The notes below the pieces were generated by a model. That model ran no database searches. It was not told the origin of the DNA and saw only the letters and a list, made by a program, of their open reading frames with translations. From NCBI GenBank assembly GCA_041675285.1, contig JBAYTZ010000002.1, positions 1-64,000 of the forward strand: a stretch of DNA of 64,000 nt. The letters are read 5' to 3'. Position 1 is the stretch's first letter; every line of letters begins with the position of its first letter. The position numbers and the translations under genes are program-made. Below are positions 9,142 to 17,448 of this stretch, piece after piece. This stretch comes from Candidatus Delongbacteria bacterium. Its GTDB lineage: Bacteria; CAIWAD01.

Positions 9142-9579
9142 TTAGCTGCTTGCCTTCATGTGCAGGCGCCTGATCTCGCCCACCTCGTCTTCCAGCCTGG
9201 CCAGCGAAGCAGCCTGCGCCGTCTGGGCGCCGGCCACCTGGGACATGCTGCCCTCAATGCGGCCCAGGCTCTGCTGGATCTTGGCCTGGGTCTCCACGTA
9301 GATCTTCAAGGTGGTCTCGGTCTCCACCTGCTTCTTCCCAAGCACTTCCAGCCGTTGTCGCTGGTCATCGCGCAGCGCCTCCATGCGACCCTCCTGTTCC
9401 CGCCGTAGCTCGGTCAGTCGGTCAGTGTGGGCCTGCGACATGGCCTTCAGGTCGCGCTCCGTGCGCAGGCCCCGGTCGCTGATGGGCTTGATGATGTAGG
9501 CCAATGCAATGGTCACCAGGAGGGTGATGCCCCCGAACAGCCAACCGCCCCATGTCGCCAGTCCATTGGACTCCAGCAT
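9142..9579 (-). CDS. Membrane protein with long coiled coil, holin-like candidate
   Basis: This 145-residue protein has one transmembrane helix (about 12-32). An uninterrupted heptad-rich coiled coil (about 38-140, many E/R/Q/L) follows. Such proteins are frequent between tail-fibre and lysis genes and are often annotated as phage holin-like or DUF1515/DUF2730-type. The start ATG follows GGGAGGGG. A direct lysis role is not shown by the sequence. Confidence 0.6.
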   Translation of the reverse strand: MLESNGLATWGGWLFGGITLLVTIALAYIIKPISDRGLRTERDLKAMSQAHTDRLTELRREQEGRMEALRDDQRQRLEVLGKKQVETETTLKIYVETQAKIQQSLGRIEGSMSQVAGAQTAQAASLARLEDEVGEIRRLHMKASS

Positions 9580-9591
9580 GTGCCCCTCCCG

Positions 9592-10722
9592 TCAGGAACT
9601 GAAACCACTTTCCACGCCGGCACCATTCACGGCGACCGTCCCCACACGCACGTAGATGCCCTTCGAACTCCCCGTCGTGACGGCAAACCACTCCCCATCC
9701 ACGACCTGGCTGACCAGTGGCATGGACGTGAAGCTCTTCAGCTTGGTGGCCCCTGCAGTGGCATTGAAGGTCTTGCCGCTAGGCAGGGTGGCCTCGCTTC
9801 CGGATCCCGTCAGGATTCCGCCGGTGACCTTGGTGAGGCTGGCGGCCGTGCTGGCGAGTTGGCCCGACCCAACGGCGCCGGACCCGATCTTCGTGGAAGT
9901 GACACAGGTGTTGGCCAGCTGCGACGTCCCCACAGCCAGGGCTGCGATCTTCGTCTGGGTCACTGCCCCATCCATGATGACCGTGCTGATGACTGCATCC
10001 TTTTCGATCTGCTTGTCGGTGACCTTGTCCAACAAGGCCAGCGCACCACGATTCTTGATCCCAACCGAGCTCAAGTCGATTTGCCCAACAGCGTCCAGCG
10101 CTGTCTTGCGCACTCGACCGTAGGTCGTGCCATCGGCCAGGGCATCCAGGTTGACGGGGATGGCGGGATTGGCGCCCACGGTCACCGACCGGCTGTTGGA
10201 AGGGCCCATGCATCGACCATCGGCGTTGTAGGCCTTCACGCGCACGAGGTAGGTGGCACCCTGGGTCAGCGTGTCCAGCGTGATGTCCCGGGCGTCCGGG
10301 TTCGCCACCTCCACCACGGAAAACCAGCTGGATCCCCCGTTGTTCGACACTTCCACCACGTAGCGATTGGCGTTCCAGCCGCCCGCGCGGATGCGCCACG
10401 CCAGGACCACCAAGTGCCCGGCCACGCCTGCGGTGACCAACACCACGGGTGGAGGGACAAGGCGCCGACCCGCACGGCGGAAGGATGCCCGGTCGCCCAC
10501 GTCGATGGAGGGGATGGCATGGCGCAGCAGCTCCGGCCGCGTGAAGAAGAGCCCGTAGTTGGAGTCCGGCAGGCCCTCCACCACCAGGATGCCGCTGGTC
10601 GGCACCACCGCGGCCCGGGCCACCAAGGGGCGAATGCGTCCACCATCCGCCCGCTGGCGCAGGTTGTCCTGCACCAGCACGCTGGCCCCCGGGGGCAGCC
10701 CCGCTTGGACCAGGGTGGCCAC
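9592..10722 (-). CDS. Tail fibre protein with fibronectin-III domain and hydrophobic repeats
   Basis: The 376-residue protein carries an FN3-like domain around residues 95-185 (motifs YVVEVSNNGGSSWF and TYLVRVKAYNADG). Fibre-type repeats follow with pattern TKIGSGAVGSGQLA and TQTKIAALAVGTSQLA, typical of trimeric tail fibres. It starts at a GTG overlapping the upstream stop codon (TAGTG), so it is translationally coupled to the large fibre-base protein. It probably forms part of the distal tail fibre. Confidence 0.72.
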   Translation of the reverse strand: MATLVQAGLPPGASVLVQDNLRQRADGGRIRPLVARAAVVPTSGILVVEGLPDSNYGLFFTRPELLRHAIPSIDVGDRASFRRAGRRLVPPPVVLVTAGVAGHLVVLAWRIRAGGWNANRYVVEVSNNGGSSWFSVVEVANPDARDITLDTLTQGATYLVRVKAYNADGRCMGPSNSRSVTVGANPAIPVNLDALADGTTYGRVRKTALDAVGQIDLSSVGIKNRGALALLDKVTDKQIEKDAVISTVIMDGAVTQTKIAALAVGTSQLANTCVTSTKIGSGAVGSGQLASTAASLTKVTGGILTGSGSEATLPSGKTFNATAGATKLKSFTSMPLVSQVVDGEWFAVTTGSSKGIYVRVGTVAVNGAGVESGFSS

Positions 10723-12851
10723 TACAGGCTCGCCTGGATGGTCTCGATGGTCGCCACCACGGCATCCATCTGGTCCTGGGTGGGCAGCGACGCCAGGGCC
10801 TGCTGGATGGCCACCAGCTGCTCCTGGACATCCGCCACCATGCGGTCGCGCTCGACGCCGAAGCGCCCACGCTCCATGTCGCGCAGCCGGCGGATTCGCT
10901 CCGCCAGGGTCACGCCGTCGGCGTCTTCCAGCGTGTCGGTCAGGACAACCAGGCCGGTCGACCAGTCGCCGGCCACGTCGTGCTCCGTCAACGCCTGGAC
11001 GTAGATCACCAGGTGCTGGCCACCCTGGATGGGCATCTCGACGCGCTCGGTCAGGACTTCCTCATCCCACTCAAGGCTGAAGCTGGTGACGGCCACGCCG
11101 GACGCCGGCGCTGCGGGGAGCGGGTTCAGGAGCTCAATGGTTCGCGTGCCCGGATCGTAGGACTTCACCACTCCGGACTCGCTGCCCACGACGACACGCG
11201 TGCCGGCCTGGAACGTGGAGGGTCCCGCCACCTTCACCAGGCTGACCGTGGATCCCGTGGTGGTGAGGTCGCTCGCCTGGGTAACCTCGATCTTGCGCCG
11301 CTGGCTGGTGCCCAAGTCCACCACGCGGTGGATGAGGTCCGCGTGCGAGGACTCCAGGTTTCCCTTGGAGATGCCGTTCGAGATCTTGGTCCGGTTGTGC
11401 TTGAGCTCGTAGACCCGCACTTGGTATCCGCGGATCTCCTCCAGGTCGACCAGGCCGGGCTTGTTCCATGTCAGCTGCAGGCTGTAGGATTCGGCTCCCC
11501 CCGCTTCCTGCATGGTGAAGGCCTGCAGCACCAGGTCACCGGCGGCGTTCTTGGAGGCAACAAGCTCTTCCCGGACCACGGACTGGTCCGCTTTGTGGGC
11601 TTCAATCGCAGCCAGCATCTGCGTGGCCGTGGTCACGCTGGAGGAGTAGCCCAGGGAGTCCGCATCCGCCAGGTAGAACCAGGCCGCGTCCACCGTCTCC
11701 TCGGCCGGGACCGTGAGCTCCAGGGTCTGGTTGCCCGTGTTCACGCTGGCGACCGTGTACTCCTTCAGGAAGCCGTCCGCGTGGAAGAGGAGCTTCTTTC
11801 CCACAAGGTCCGTGCTCAGTCCGGTCCCCGATCCCACCAGGTGCGTGAATCCCGTCAGCAGCGCCAGGGCGCCCGGCTCGCGCACGATTCCCGCGGCGCC
11901 GGAGACGATGGCCGCCTGCTTGGCCTGCACCACGTCCAGGTCCGGGGCCCCGCTGACGTTTTCCGTCCCCCGGATCTGGCCCAGCGTATAGCCCAGCAGG
12001 CGCTTGGCGTTCACGAGGTTCCGGTAGGCGTCGATCTCCACCAGATGCGAGGAAATGGTGTTCGCGCTGACCGCCGCCGCAGCGTGGGCGTCCATGGCCA
12101 TGCGCAGCTCGGCGTCCCGCTCGGGCGCCAGGCCGTGGATCTTCAGGGTGAGGTCGTCTGCCGACAGGGCAGGCGTGTTCGGCTTGGACGGGATCTTTCG
12201 CGTCTCGATGACGCGGTCCCCGTGACCGTCCTGGAGGTTGATCACCCCATGCCGAAAGAGGAGGAGCAGCTCCGGGTGCTCCGCGACGGCATTCGCCACC
12301 GTCAGCGCCAGGCTTCCTTCGGTGACCCCTTCCTTCTTGCCCACGATGAATGTGTCGGCCTCGGTGTGCGTGTCGGCGTTCGGCGGATGGATGCGTTTGT
12401 CGCTGACCACCTGGGCGTACACCCGCAGGTCCTCCACCGTCCCGCCTTCCAGGGCCCGGCCAACGCAGATTTCATTGGCTCCAGGGGTGGGCGAAACATT
12501 CAGCCGCACGGAGAAACCATGCACTCGCCTGGTCAGGTGGGGGGCCCCGGTCACGTAGTGGGTCTTCGAGGCGCCGTCCGTCAGCGTGTAGCCGACGAAT
12601 ACGTAGCAGGTGAGGGCCGGCCAACCCTGGGTGAAGGCTGTCGCGCCGGCAATGCGCTCGCCATCCCGGTAGGCCACGCCCGGCGCCACCACCAGGTCGC
12701 TACCCACCTTGCTGAGACCAAAGCCCGTGATCACACCATCCGAGAAAAGGTCGCCCGCCCGATCCAGAATGCCCTGGAACAGGCTGCCGAACTGGAAGTC
12801 CAGGTCCTCGATGGTGGGCTTGTCGCCCGAAAAGAACAGGTAGCGGTCCAT
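10722..12851 (-). CDS. Large baseplate/fibre-connector protein (DUF4815-like N-terminus)
   Basis: This 709-residue structural protein has an N-terminus (DRYLFFSGDKPTIEDLDFQFG, then PGVAYRDGERI) that resembles the DUF4815/baseplate-adaptor group that links fibres to contractile baseplates. The middle is a long helical, acidic region. The C-terminal part contains an FN3-like segment (SLQLTWNKPGLVDLEEIRG) and ends in a coiled coil (MERGRFGVERDRMVADVQ). It lies immediately after the gpI-like baseplate protein and before the fibre gene. The start at 12851 precedes residues MDRYLFF; the frame stays open upstream, but that stretch overlaps the previous gene and reads as junk. Confidence 0.65.
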   Translation of the reverse strand: MDRYLFFSGDKPTIEDLDFQFGSLFQGILDRAGDLFSDGVITGFGLSKVGSDLVVAPGVAYRDGERIAGATAFTQGWPALTCYVFVGYTLTDGASKTHYVTGAPHLTRRVHGFSVRLNVSPTPGANEICVGRALEGGTVEDLRVYAQVVSDKRIHPPNADTHTEADTFIVGKKEGVTEGSLALTVANAVAEHPELLLLFRHGVINLQDGHGDRVIETRKIPSKPNTPALSADDLTLKIHGLAPERDAELRMAMDAHAAAAVSANTISSHLVEIDAYRNLVNAKRLLGYTLGQIRGTENVSGAPDLDVVQAKQAAIVSGAAGIVREPGALALLTGFTHLVGSGTGLSTDLVGKKLLFHADGFLKEYTVASVNTGNQTLELTVPAEETVDAAWFYLADADSLGYSSSVTTATQMLAAIEAHKADQSVVREELVASKNAAGDLVLQAFTMQEAGGAESYSLQLTWNKPGLVDLEEIRGYQVRVYELKHNRTKISNGISKGNLESSHADLIHRVVDLGTSQRRKIEVTQASDLTTTGSTVSLVKVAGPSTFQAGTRVVVGSESGVVKSYDPGTRTIELLNPLPAAPASGVAVTSFSLEWDEEVLTERVEMPIQGGQHLVIYVQALTEHDVAGDWSTGLVVLTDTLEDADGVTLAERIRRLRDMERGRFGVERDRMVADVQEQLVAIQQALASLPTQDQMDAVVATIETIQASL

Positions 12852-12855
12852 GGCT

Positions 12856-13536
12856 TCAAGCCTCCACGAAGTGCACCACGGCCGCCGCGTGGGCGGGCTT
12901 CTCGGCGCAGATGAGTTCGGTGATGCGCGCCTTCTCCTCGGCGGCAAGGGCTGTGGCCGTCTCTACCGTCAGCCAAAACGTGAAGCGGATGTCCAGATCC
13001 GCCTGGCTGAAGACCCGCGTCTGGCGCTGATCTTCCATCTCCGGGTCCGCCTGGTCCGCCGCGCTGAAGACGTGGGGGCGGTCGTCCTCCACGCGGGCGG
13101 CCAGGTCCACGTCCTCCAGCCACAGCCAGCTCTGCGGGTCATCCGCGTAGACCGTCAGGGCCGCGAGCGTGTGGCCCAGCACATCCTCCACCAGGTACTT
13201 CATCCCCATGGCGCTGCCCGCGTAGGTGCGCGTCGCCGGCAGGATGGACAGGCGCTGCCACAAGTGGCCGTCCGTCTCGCCCGAAAGCCTCCGCGTGCCC
13301 CTGTCCAGGGCGTGCAGGTTCAGGTCCTGGCCGCGCTGGGCGTCCGCGTAGTAGGGATCCGCGCCGTCCCCCAGCTGCCACACGTAGCCCCGCCGGCGCA
13401 GGCGGTAGATGGCGTCCTTGGCCGCGTCGAGGGACAAGCCCCAGGCGTCCAGCAGGCCGGAAAGGATGCTGTCATCCTTCTTCCGGCGCACGCTGGGCAG
13501 CATGCTCTGCAGCCAGGGTCCCAGGCGGCTCTCCAT
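12856..13536 (-). CDS. Baseplate protein, gpI / Mu gp48-like
   Basis: The 226-residue product has an N-terminus (LQSMLPSVRRKKDDSILSGLLDAWG) typical of phage tail protein I/YmfQ-type baseplate wedge proteins that follow gpJ. An ATG at 13536 overlaps the gpJ stop (TGATG) and is preceded by GGAG at 6 bases. An in-frame GTG four codons upstream is a weaker choice. It is part of the W-J-I baseplate module. Confidence 0.75.
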   Translation of the reverse strand: MESRLGPWLQSMLPSVRRKKDDSILSGLLDAWGLSLDAAKDAIYRLRRRGYVWQLGDGADPYYADAQRGQDLNLHALDRGTRRLSGETDGHLWQRLSILPATRTYAGSAMGMKYLVEDVLGHTLAALTVYADDPQSWLWLEDVDLAARVEDDRPHVFSAADQADPEMEDQRQTRVFSQADLDIRFTFWLTVETATALAAEEKARITELICAEKPAHAAAVVHFVEA

Positions 13537-14723
13537 CAGAAGCTCCACTCGGTCTTGTCAATGGGGTCAATCACCGGTATCGCGCCGCCGCCCTCCTGGG
13601 CGTGCTCCTGGTAGCTGCGTCCCTTCACCCGGTGGATCAGCGTGGCCACCGTGGCATCGATGTCCAGGTACTCGATGGGCGTGGCGGGCAGGTCGGCGGT
13701 GGGCGCGTCCACGGTCACGTTGTAGACGCCGTCCACGGCCATGACGGCCGCCACCAGGCGCGCCCGGACGAGGCCCTCGCCCAGCTGCAGACCGTCGGAG
13801 TAGGCCTGCAGGGCGATCCGCACGGCCGCATCCACCGCAGTCTCGTCCGCCGTGGCGAAACGCCAGATGGTGAGGGAGAGGGGGATCTGGGCCACCACGG
13901 CTCCCGTCACGGTGAGCTGGGCCGTGAGCGGCTGCCGGGGTCGCACGTAGGCCGCCACGTCGGCGAGCAGCTGGGGCGTGGGCACGCCGTCGGTGCCCAG
14001 GATGACCAGCCCCACCGTGCCCGGCCCGTAGGGCGCGTCGTCCAGAACCATGGCCGCCTTGACGCCGGGCACGGCGAGGGCCCAGGCCTGATAGGCGCCC
14101 CGTGTGCCCCCAACGCCCAGCGTGTCCCACTTGAGGATGGCGCGCTCGCGCAGGGCCCGGTCGGACTCGGGGTCCGCTCCCTCCTCCACCAGGTAGGAGA
14201 GCTCGCCCACATCCTGGTTGATCACCGTCTCGATGCCGGAGACCGTCGTCACGATGAGCGCGATGGTGCCCGGGCCCACGTTGCCGATGGAGCCCGCCTC
14301 CTCGGCCGTGGCCAGTCCCACCACGCTCGTCTGGCCATTGGCCAGGGTGACGTTCTCGTCCGTCACGAAGCGCAGGCTGCGCCCGCTGGCGTCCTTGCGG
14401 CTGCGCACGATGGTGCCGGCGGGGATGAGCGTGTCCTGGGTGGCCGGCGTGCCGCGACCGAAGGTCAGGCGCACGCGGGCCTTCTTGGCGGACAGGCGCC
14501 GGACGCCCACCTCGCGGGCCTTCAGGTCCAGCCACGTGCCCTCGGCCGTCTGCACGAAGAGCGCGCCAGAAACCGTCCGGATGAGCTGGTAGAGGCCCGC
14601 GATGCCCGACGCGACCGCCTCCAGAATGCCTCGCAGGCCGGCGCCCACGTTGAGGTTCGTGAAGGGAGTCTTGGCCACGACAGCGGAAAGCAGGTCGGCC
14701 AGGATCTCATCGAAGGTCTTCAT
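13536..14723 (-). CDS. Baseplate assembly protein J (Mu gp47/P2 gpJ family)
   Basis: The 395-residue protein matches the Baseplate_J family: N-terminal VNVGAGLRGILEAVA-type helix, GTWLDLKAREVGV, PAGTIVRSRKDASG, VGPGTIALIVTTVSGIETVINQD, then ESDRALRERAILKWDTLGVGGTRGAYQAWAL and PYGPGTVGLVILG. It forms the baseplate wedge of contractile tails. The ATG overlaps the stop of the W protein (ATGA). Confidence 0.93.
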   Translation of the reverse strand: MKTFDEILADLLSAVVAKTPFTNLNVGAGLRGILEAVASGIAGLYQLIRTVSGALFVQTAEGTWLDLKAREVGVRRLSAKKARVRLTFGRGTPATQDTLIPAGTIVRSRKDASGRSLRFVTDENVTLANGQTSVVGLATAEEAGSIGNVGPGTIALIVTTVSGIETVINQDVGELSYLVEEGADPESDRALRERAILKWDTLGVGGTRGAYQAWALAVPGVKAAMVLDDAPYGPGTVGLVILGTDGVPTPQLLADVAAYVRPRQPLTAQLTVTGAVVAQIPLSLTIWRFATADETAVDAAVRIALQAYSDGLQLGEGLVRARLVAAVMAVDGVYNVTVDAPTADLPATPIEYLDIDATVATLIHRVKGRSYQEHAQEGGGAIPVIDPIDKTEWSF

Positions 14724-15148
14724 GCCTGGATCTCCCCCTGGCTGACCGTGAATCTCCCGGACAAGCCGAATCCCCAAACCCACTCCTGCAGCCGGCCATC
14801 CCCCACCTCGGCGAAGCGGATCCGGTAGACCTTTTCTTCCGGCGCCGCGGCCAAGGGCTGGATGCTGATGGAGGCGTCCTCCACTCGCGGCTCGTCCTCC
14901 AGGGCCTCGCGCAGGTAGCGCTGGGCCAGCATGCGCGTGCGCGGGGAGTCCGGCGCGCCCAGCAGGCTCTTGATCCGGCAGCCCCAGGTGGGATGGGCCG
15001 GCAGCTCTCCAGGCAGGCAAGCCAAGCGGTCCAGGATGTCGCGCGCCAGCACGTCGCCGTCCCGGGCGGCCGCCACGTCGCCATTCGGCGCCACCACCAC
15101 GTCGCCGTCCACGTCGAACGCGAGGTCGAATGCCTGGAAGCGGCTCAC
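14720..15148 (-). CDS. Baseplate wedge protein W (gp25-like/DUF2634 type)
   Basis: This 142-residue protein has a gp25/GPW-like core (GDVLARDILDRLACLPGELPAHPTWGCRIKSLLG) and a C-terminal beta domain (WGFGLSGRFTVSQG). gp25 proteins join sheath to baseplate and start sheath polymerisation. It starts with GTG overlapping the previous stop (GTGA) and lies directly before gpJ, as in Mu- and P2-like phages. Confidence 0.8.
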   Translation of the reverse strand: MSRFQAFDLAFDVDGDVVVAPNGDVAAARDGDVLARDILDRLACLPGELPAHPTWGCRIKSLLGAPDSPRTRMLAQRYLREALEDEPRVEDASISIQPLAAAPEEKVYRIRFAEVGDGRLQEWVWGFGLSGRFTVSQGEIQA

Positions 15149-15393
15149 TCAATCACCCCCGGCGCAGTGGTGGCTCCCGTGTGGGAGCCCGGGCTGCCGC
15201 TCGTGGCCACCGGGATGCCGGGCAGTACCTGGGCAGCCGCCTGGAAATGCTCGACGATGGCCTCTGCCAGGGCCAGGGTCTGGGCGGCATCGATGGCTCC
15301 GGCGTTGCCGGGCAGGGCAGGGTCCAGGCCGGACAGGTGCTGCGCCGTCTTGGACTGGATCAGGCTGGCCAAAGTCTGCGGGTTCAGTGCCAT
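15145..15393 (-). CDS. Small baseplate-region protein of unknown function
   Basis: The 82-residue protein has an N-terminal helix and a disordered Gly/Ser/Thr-rich C-terminus (VATSGSPGSHTGATTAPG). Proteins of this size and look sit between the spike and gp25-like genes in many Mu-like phages, but I know no function. Overlapping codons couple it to the W gene. Confidence 0.6.
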   Translation of the reverse strand: MALNPQTLASLIQSKTAQHLSGLDPALPGNAGAIDAAQTLALAEAIVEHFQAAAQVLPGIPVATSGSPGSHTGATTAPGVIE

Positions 15394-15401
15394 GCCTTAC
15401 A

Positions 15402-15968
15402 CTACTCCGTCCGAGAGGTGTTTGAAAGCTCCGCGCCCGACAAAGGCACGATGGGCGTCGATGTGGGCCGGCCCTTGTTCCCGATGTGCTGGTGCGCGTT
15501 GAACAGCGACTGAAACGTGTTACCCAGGATGACCTGCTCGGCCGCGTTCGTGCCCAGGTGGACGGCCGGGGCCTTCACGTGGACCTTCACGTCCGACTCG
15601 ACCTCCACCAGCCCTTCCGCGTGAATGACGACCCGGGACTTCCCCTGCTCCAGCACCAGCTCCTTGCCCGCGGTCCCGGCGCCGGTCAGGAAGCCCACCA
15701 CGAAGGGCCGGTTCGGATCCCCGCCCTCAAAGGCCACCATCACCGCGTCGCCCACGGTGGGCAGGATGACGAGCCGCGCGGCCGCTGTCGCCCACACGGC
15801 CAGGATCTCGCAGCGGGGCAAGGGCGCCAGGGTCTCGTCGTCCGGCTGGACGCTGACCGTGTAGAGCTGGTCGTCCACGGCCGTGACGGTCCCGCGCAGG
15901 GGCAGGCGCATGTAGGCGGACAGGTCCGGCCGCAACTGCTCCACCAGGGTCTTCAGCTCGCGGCGCAT
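15402..15968 (-). CDS. Baseplate spike protein V (Mu gp45/P2 gpV family)
   Basis: This 188-residue protein has an N-terminal OB-like domain (RGTVTAVDDQLYTVSVQPDDE; ILPTVGDAVMVAFEGGDPNRPFVVGFL) and a C-terminal beta-helix spike. The end contains HQH (FNAHQHIGNKG), matching the iron-binding H-x-H at the membrane-piercing tip of gp45/gpV. It starts at ATG 15968, overlapping the hub gene by 16 bases. Confidence 0.88.
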   Translation of the reverse strand: MRRELKTLVEQLRPDLSAYMRLPLRGTVTAVDDQLYTVSVQPDDETLAPLPRCEILAVWATAAARLVILPTVGDAVMVAFEGGDPNRPFVVGFLTGAGTAGKELVLEQGKSRVVIHAEGLVEVESDVKVHVKAPAVHLGTNAAEQVILGNTFQSLFNAHQHIGNKGRPTSTPIVPLSGAELSNTSRTE

Positions 15969-16723
15969 GGCACCACCTGTAACAGCGTGCGCCCGCCGGC
16001 GCTCCAGCGGTGAAAGACCTCCTCCACGAAGAAGCGCGCGCCGTCCACCGTCACCACCTGGCTGTGCAGAACCGGCGCCACCATCGTTTCCACCAGCGTC
16101 ATGCCCAGTTTGCCCGGCCGGCGGTCGATGAGGGTCACGCCCGTCTCCAGCGCCAGGGCCGGCGCCTGGCCGTGGTCGGGCGGGCCCAGCACCAGCACGC
16201 CGGCGCGCACGTGGAAGCGGTGGTCCTCGCCCGTCTCGCGGGCCAGCCACGTGCAGAGCTGCTGCAGGGCCTCCTTGGGTGTCAGTTTGTGAACGGGGAA
16301 TCGGTCGATCTGTGCGCCCGGGACCTTGGCCGTGAGAGACAGGCCCGTGCCGGCGATGAGGTCCTGGGCCAGCTCGGCGGGCGCCACGTGCTCCCAGGTG
16401 CGCGTGATGCGCCGCCCAGGCGCCTGCAGCACGGCCTGGTAGTCGATGAGCTCCAGGGCCACCTGCAGGCCGTCGGGCTGGACGGCGCGCACAAGGCCTT
16501 CGAAGATCGTCGTGAGAGCCGGGTCGTCCTGGTAGCCCCAGCGGATCACCGCCTTCTGCCCGCGGGCCAGCGTGGGCGCCAGGGTCTCTTCCGGATCGGC
16601 GAGCACCAGGCGCCCGCTGTCCGCCGCGCTCCCTTGAGCCTGCACCCAGAACGACACCACGGCCGGGTCCAGTCGTTGGCCGGCAACCTCCACCTCGTAG
16701 ACAGGATGGGTCCAGGCGCCCAT
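15953..16723 (-). CDS. Tail hub protein D (late control gene D/Mu gp44/XkdQ-like)
   Basis: The 256-residue protein matches phage late control gene D proteins: VEVAGQRLDPAVVSFWVQAQ, SGRLVLADPE, AVIRWGYQDDP, FEGLVRAVQPDG and LTPKEALQQLCTWLARETG. gpD/gp27-like hubs seat the spike at the tail tip. The ATG overlaps the stop of the upstream gene (TGATG). Confidence 0.88.
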   Translation of the reverse strand: MGAWTHPVYEVEVAGQRLDPAVVSFWVQAQGSAADSGRLVLADPEETLAPTLARGQKAVIRWGYQDDPALTTIFEGLVRAVQPDGLQVALELIDYQAVLQAPGRRITRTWEHVAPAELAQDLIAGTGLSLTAKVPGAQIDRFPVHKLTPKEALQQLCTWLARETGEDHRFHVRAGVLVLGPPDHGQAPALALETGVTLIDRRPGKLGMTLVETMVAPVLHSQVVTVDGARFFVEEVFHRWSAGGRTLLQVVPCAAS

Positions 16724-17448
16724 CAGTCGCCGTCCTCGTAGCCGGGGTCGTCCAGGTCGTCGCCCGGGGCCTCGCCGCTGCCTTCGGACATCCCCTCGTT
16801 GAACTGGTCGCGCACGTAGCCCAGGTTGCGATCCAGGTTCTCGTCGCCCTCGATGGCCTCCTCCCCCTCTGCGGCCGCTTCGTCCGAAGCCCCGGCCGCG
16901 GCAGCTTGGTGCTCCAGTTGGGTCTTGATGGACTCATACTCGGTGAGCACCAGGTGCACGGGGATCCAGTCCGACTCCCCGTCCTCGTCAGCCGTGAGTT
17001 CCTGGATCAGCACCTGGCGGATGCCAAAGAGGTCGGTCAAGGGCGAGATGATCTCCACGGGCTTGGGCAGGCTTGCCCGGCCATCCCGGAAGAGCTTCTG
17101 CAGGGGGCGCAGGCGCTCCAGGGGTGAGGTGATGAGCGTCCCGTCCAGGCTCTCCTCGGGCACCAGCTCCAGGTCCACGGTGATCTCCGCCGACTCGTAT
17201 CCCGTGGGCTGCCGGATGGACCCGCTCTTCTTGGGGATCTTCACCTCGTCGATCTTGATGGCCTGCTTGACCTGCATGGCCCGGGGTGGGACAGGGAAGA
17301 TCAGACCGCCCAGGCTGAAGGGGATCTCCGTCAAGTTGCGCGTGACGGACCCGGCAGCTTGGCCCTGGTCGATGAAGTCCTGCTCCTGGCTGGCGATGGA
17401 CCCCAAGTTGGCCGGCGGGGCGGGCGGGCCCATGGGGCTATTGGGCAT
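16723..17448 (-). CDS. Tail protein between tape measure and hub (XkdP/DUF6046-like position)
   Basis: The 241-residue protein has a proline-rich N-terminus, a beta-rich middle (FSLGGLIFPVPPRAMQVKQAIKIDEVKIPKKSG; ESAEITVDLELVPEE; FGIRQVLIQEL) and a very acidic, disordered C-terminus. The PPRAM/KIDEVKIPKKSG pattern is found in tail initiator or chaperone-like proteins of contractile and Siphovirus tails. I see no LysM motif. It overlaps the tape-measure stop by 11 bases. Confidence 0.65.
   Translation of the reverse strand: MPNSPMGPPAPPANLGSIASQEQDFIDQGQAAGSVTRNLTEIPFSLGGLIFPVPPRAMQVKQAIKIDEVKIPKKSGSIRQPTGYESAEITVDLELVPEESLDGTLITSPLERLRPLQKLFRDGRASLPKPVEIISPLTDLFGIRQVLIQELTADEDGESDWIPVHLVLTEYESIKTQLEHQAAAAGASDEAAAEGEEAIEGDENLDRNLGYVRDQFNEGMSEGSGEAPGDDLDDPGYEDGD

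Noticed and set aside
10980..12914. 644-codon open frame on the plus strand
   Set aside because: It is antisense to the baseplate/fibre-base gene, has no ribosome site and reads as low complexity.
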